Under the pieces are notes generated by a model. The model was not told the DNA's origin. It worked only from the letters and a program-made list of their open reading frames with translations, and searched no databases. Shown one piece after another: positions 5,118 through 5,609 of a stretch of DNA of 5,609 nt; positions within the stretch are counted from its first letter, which is position 1, and each line of letters opens with the position of its first letter. This DNA comes from Betaproteobacteria bacterium (GTDB lineage: Bacteria > Pseudomonadota > Gammaproteobacteria > Burkholderiales > Burkholderiaceae_C): contig RGEP01000126.1 in assembly GCA_009918225.1 (NCBI GenBank), positions 1 through 5,609 of the forward strand, written 5' to 3'. Both the position numbers and the translations under genes were made by a program.

Positions 5118-5609
5118 ATGACCCAGCCTGAACTGCCCGTTTTCGAAATCTCTCGACTCCTGAGCGCATCGCCGCAGCGCGTTTATGAGGCCTGGGCGGA
5201 TCCAACCAAGATGGCCCAGTGGTCGGGCCCTGTGGGCTCCCGCGTGGAAATCCTGCAGGGCACACAGGCCGTAGGGCACACCACCATTTCGCGGACGGCT
5301 TCAAGCGCCGGCCCAGAGATGTTCAGCCTGTGCCGGTGGCTTGAGCTCACGCCGCCCGCCCGGATCGCCTGGGAGCAGAGCTTTTGTACCCGCGAAGGCG
5401 TCAAGTGCGCGCCGCCGTTCTTCGATGAGTGGCCTCTGACCCTGCTGACCGAGGTGAACTTGGAGCCGCGTGGCCAAGCAACGTTTCTCACACTCAAGTG
5501 GACGCCGGTGGAGTACACCGATGCCGCTCTGGCAATGTTCACCAAGCAGATGGACAGCATGACCGCCGGCTGGGGTGGCAGCCTTGGCAAGCTTCAGGAC
5601 TGGCTGGGC
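5118..5609 (+). CDS. AHSA1/SRPBCC-domain protein (3' end outside window)
   Basis: 164 codons are visible and the frame is open at the last base. The N-terminus FEISRLLSASPQRVYEAWADPTKMAQWSGP (residues 9-38) is typical of the AHSA1 branch of the SRPBCC/START-like fold, a helix-grip beta barrel with a hydrophobic ligand cavity. The end, MDSMTAGWGGSLGKLQDWL, matches the long C-terminal helix, so probably only a few residues are missing. There is no signal peptide, so it is probably cytoplasmic. Members range from Hsp90 activators to proteins of unknown role found beside ArsR-type regulators; nothing visible identifies its ligand. The ATG at 5118 has AAGG seven bases ahead (5107-5110) and begins exactly before the domain. 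It is divergent from the transporter gene across the inverted-repeat region. Confidence 0.87.
   Translation, partial: MTQPELPVFEISRLLSASPQRVYEAWADPTKMAQWSGPVGSRVEILQGTQAVGHTTISRTASSAGPEMFSLCRWLELTPPARIAWEQSFCTREGVKCAPPFFDEWPLTLLTEVNLEPRGQATFLTLKWTPVEYTDAALAMFTKQMDSMTAGWGGSLGKLQDWLG

Noticed and set aside
5066..5131. Short plus-strand ATG frame ahead of the AHSA1 gene (MGSLVSPES...)
   Set aside because: It lacks a ribosome site, is about 20 codons, and is out of frame with the domain; there is no evidence for a leader peptide.

Overview
The window is about two-thirds GC by eye and looks like a proteobacterial chromosome. Burkholderiales (for example the Comamonadaceae) is the best guess, because of the Bug/TctC solute-binding protein, the lipoprotein-type periplasmic Cu/Zn superoxide dismutase and the coding style. 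This assignment is an inference, since there is no rRNA or other marker gene.

Minus-strand block, 2536 down to 1: five genes run in one direction with short gaps or overlaps. They are a small cupin protein, a broken nitrile hydratase alpha gene (nthA), an intact nitrile hydratase beta gene (nthB), a FrnE-type DsbA-family thiol oxidoreductase that overlaps nthB by ATGA, and a Cu/Zn superoxide dismutase lipoprotein (sodC) that runs off the left edge. The spacing suggests one transcription unit. Nitrile hydratase converts nitriles to amides at a metal centre held by oxidised cysteines of the alpha subunit. Here the alpha gene keeps only its two ends. The middle, which carries the Cys-rich metal site, is gone, and the remaining ends are in different frames. 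The frame shift puts the nthA start codon in frame with nthB, leaving a 302-codon open frame.

Plus strand, 2527-3582: a Bug/TctC-type periplasmic solute-binding protein, placed head-to-head with the cupin gene with essentially no intergenic space. It converges on a minus-strand OPA-family major facilitator transporter (3629-4975) that resembles UhpC/GlpT and keeps both phosphate-contacting arginines. Upstream of that transporter is a 142-base divergent intergenic region with a perfect 11-bp inverted repeat. It leads to a plus-strand AHSA1/SRPBCC-domain gene that is cut by the right edge just short of its expected end.

No tRNA, rRNA, CRISPR array, insertion sequence or phage gene was seen. 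The most notable feature is the decayed nitrile hydratase operon. The rest is ordinary accessory metabolism, transport and redox protection.
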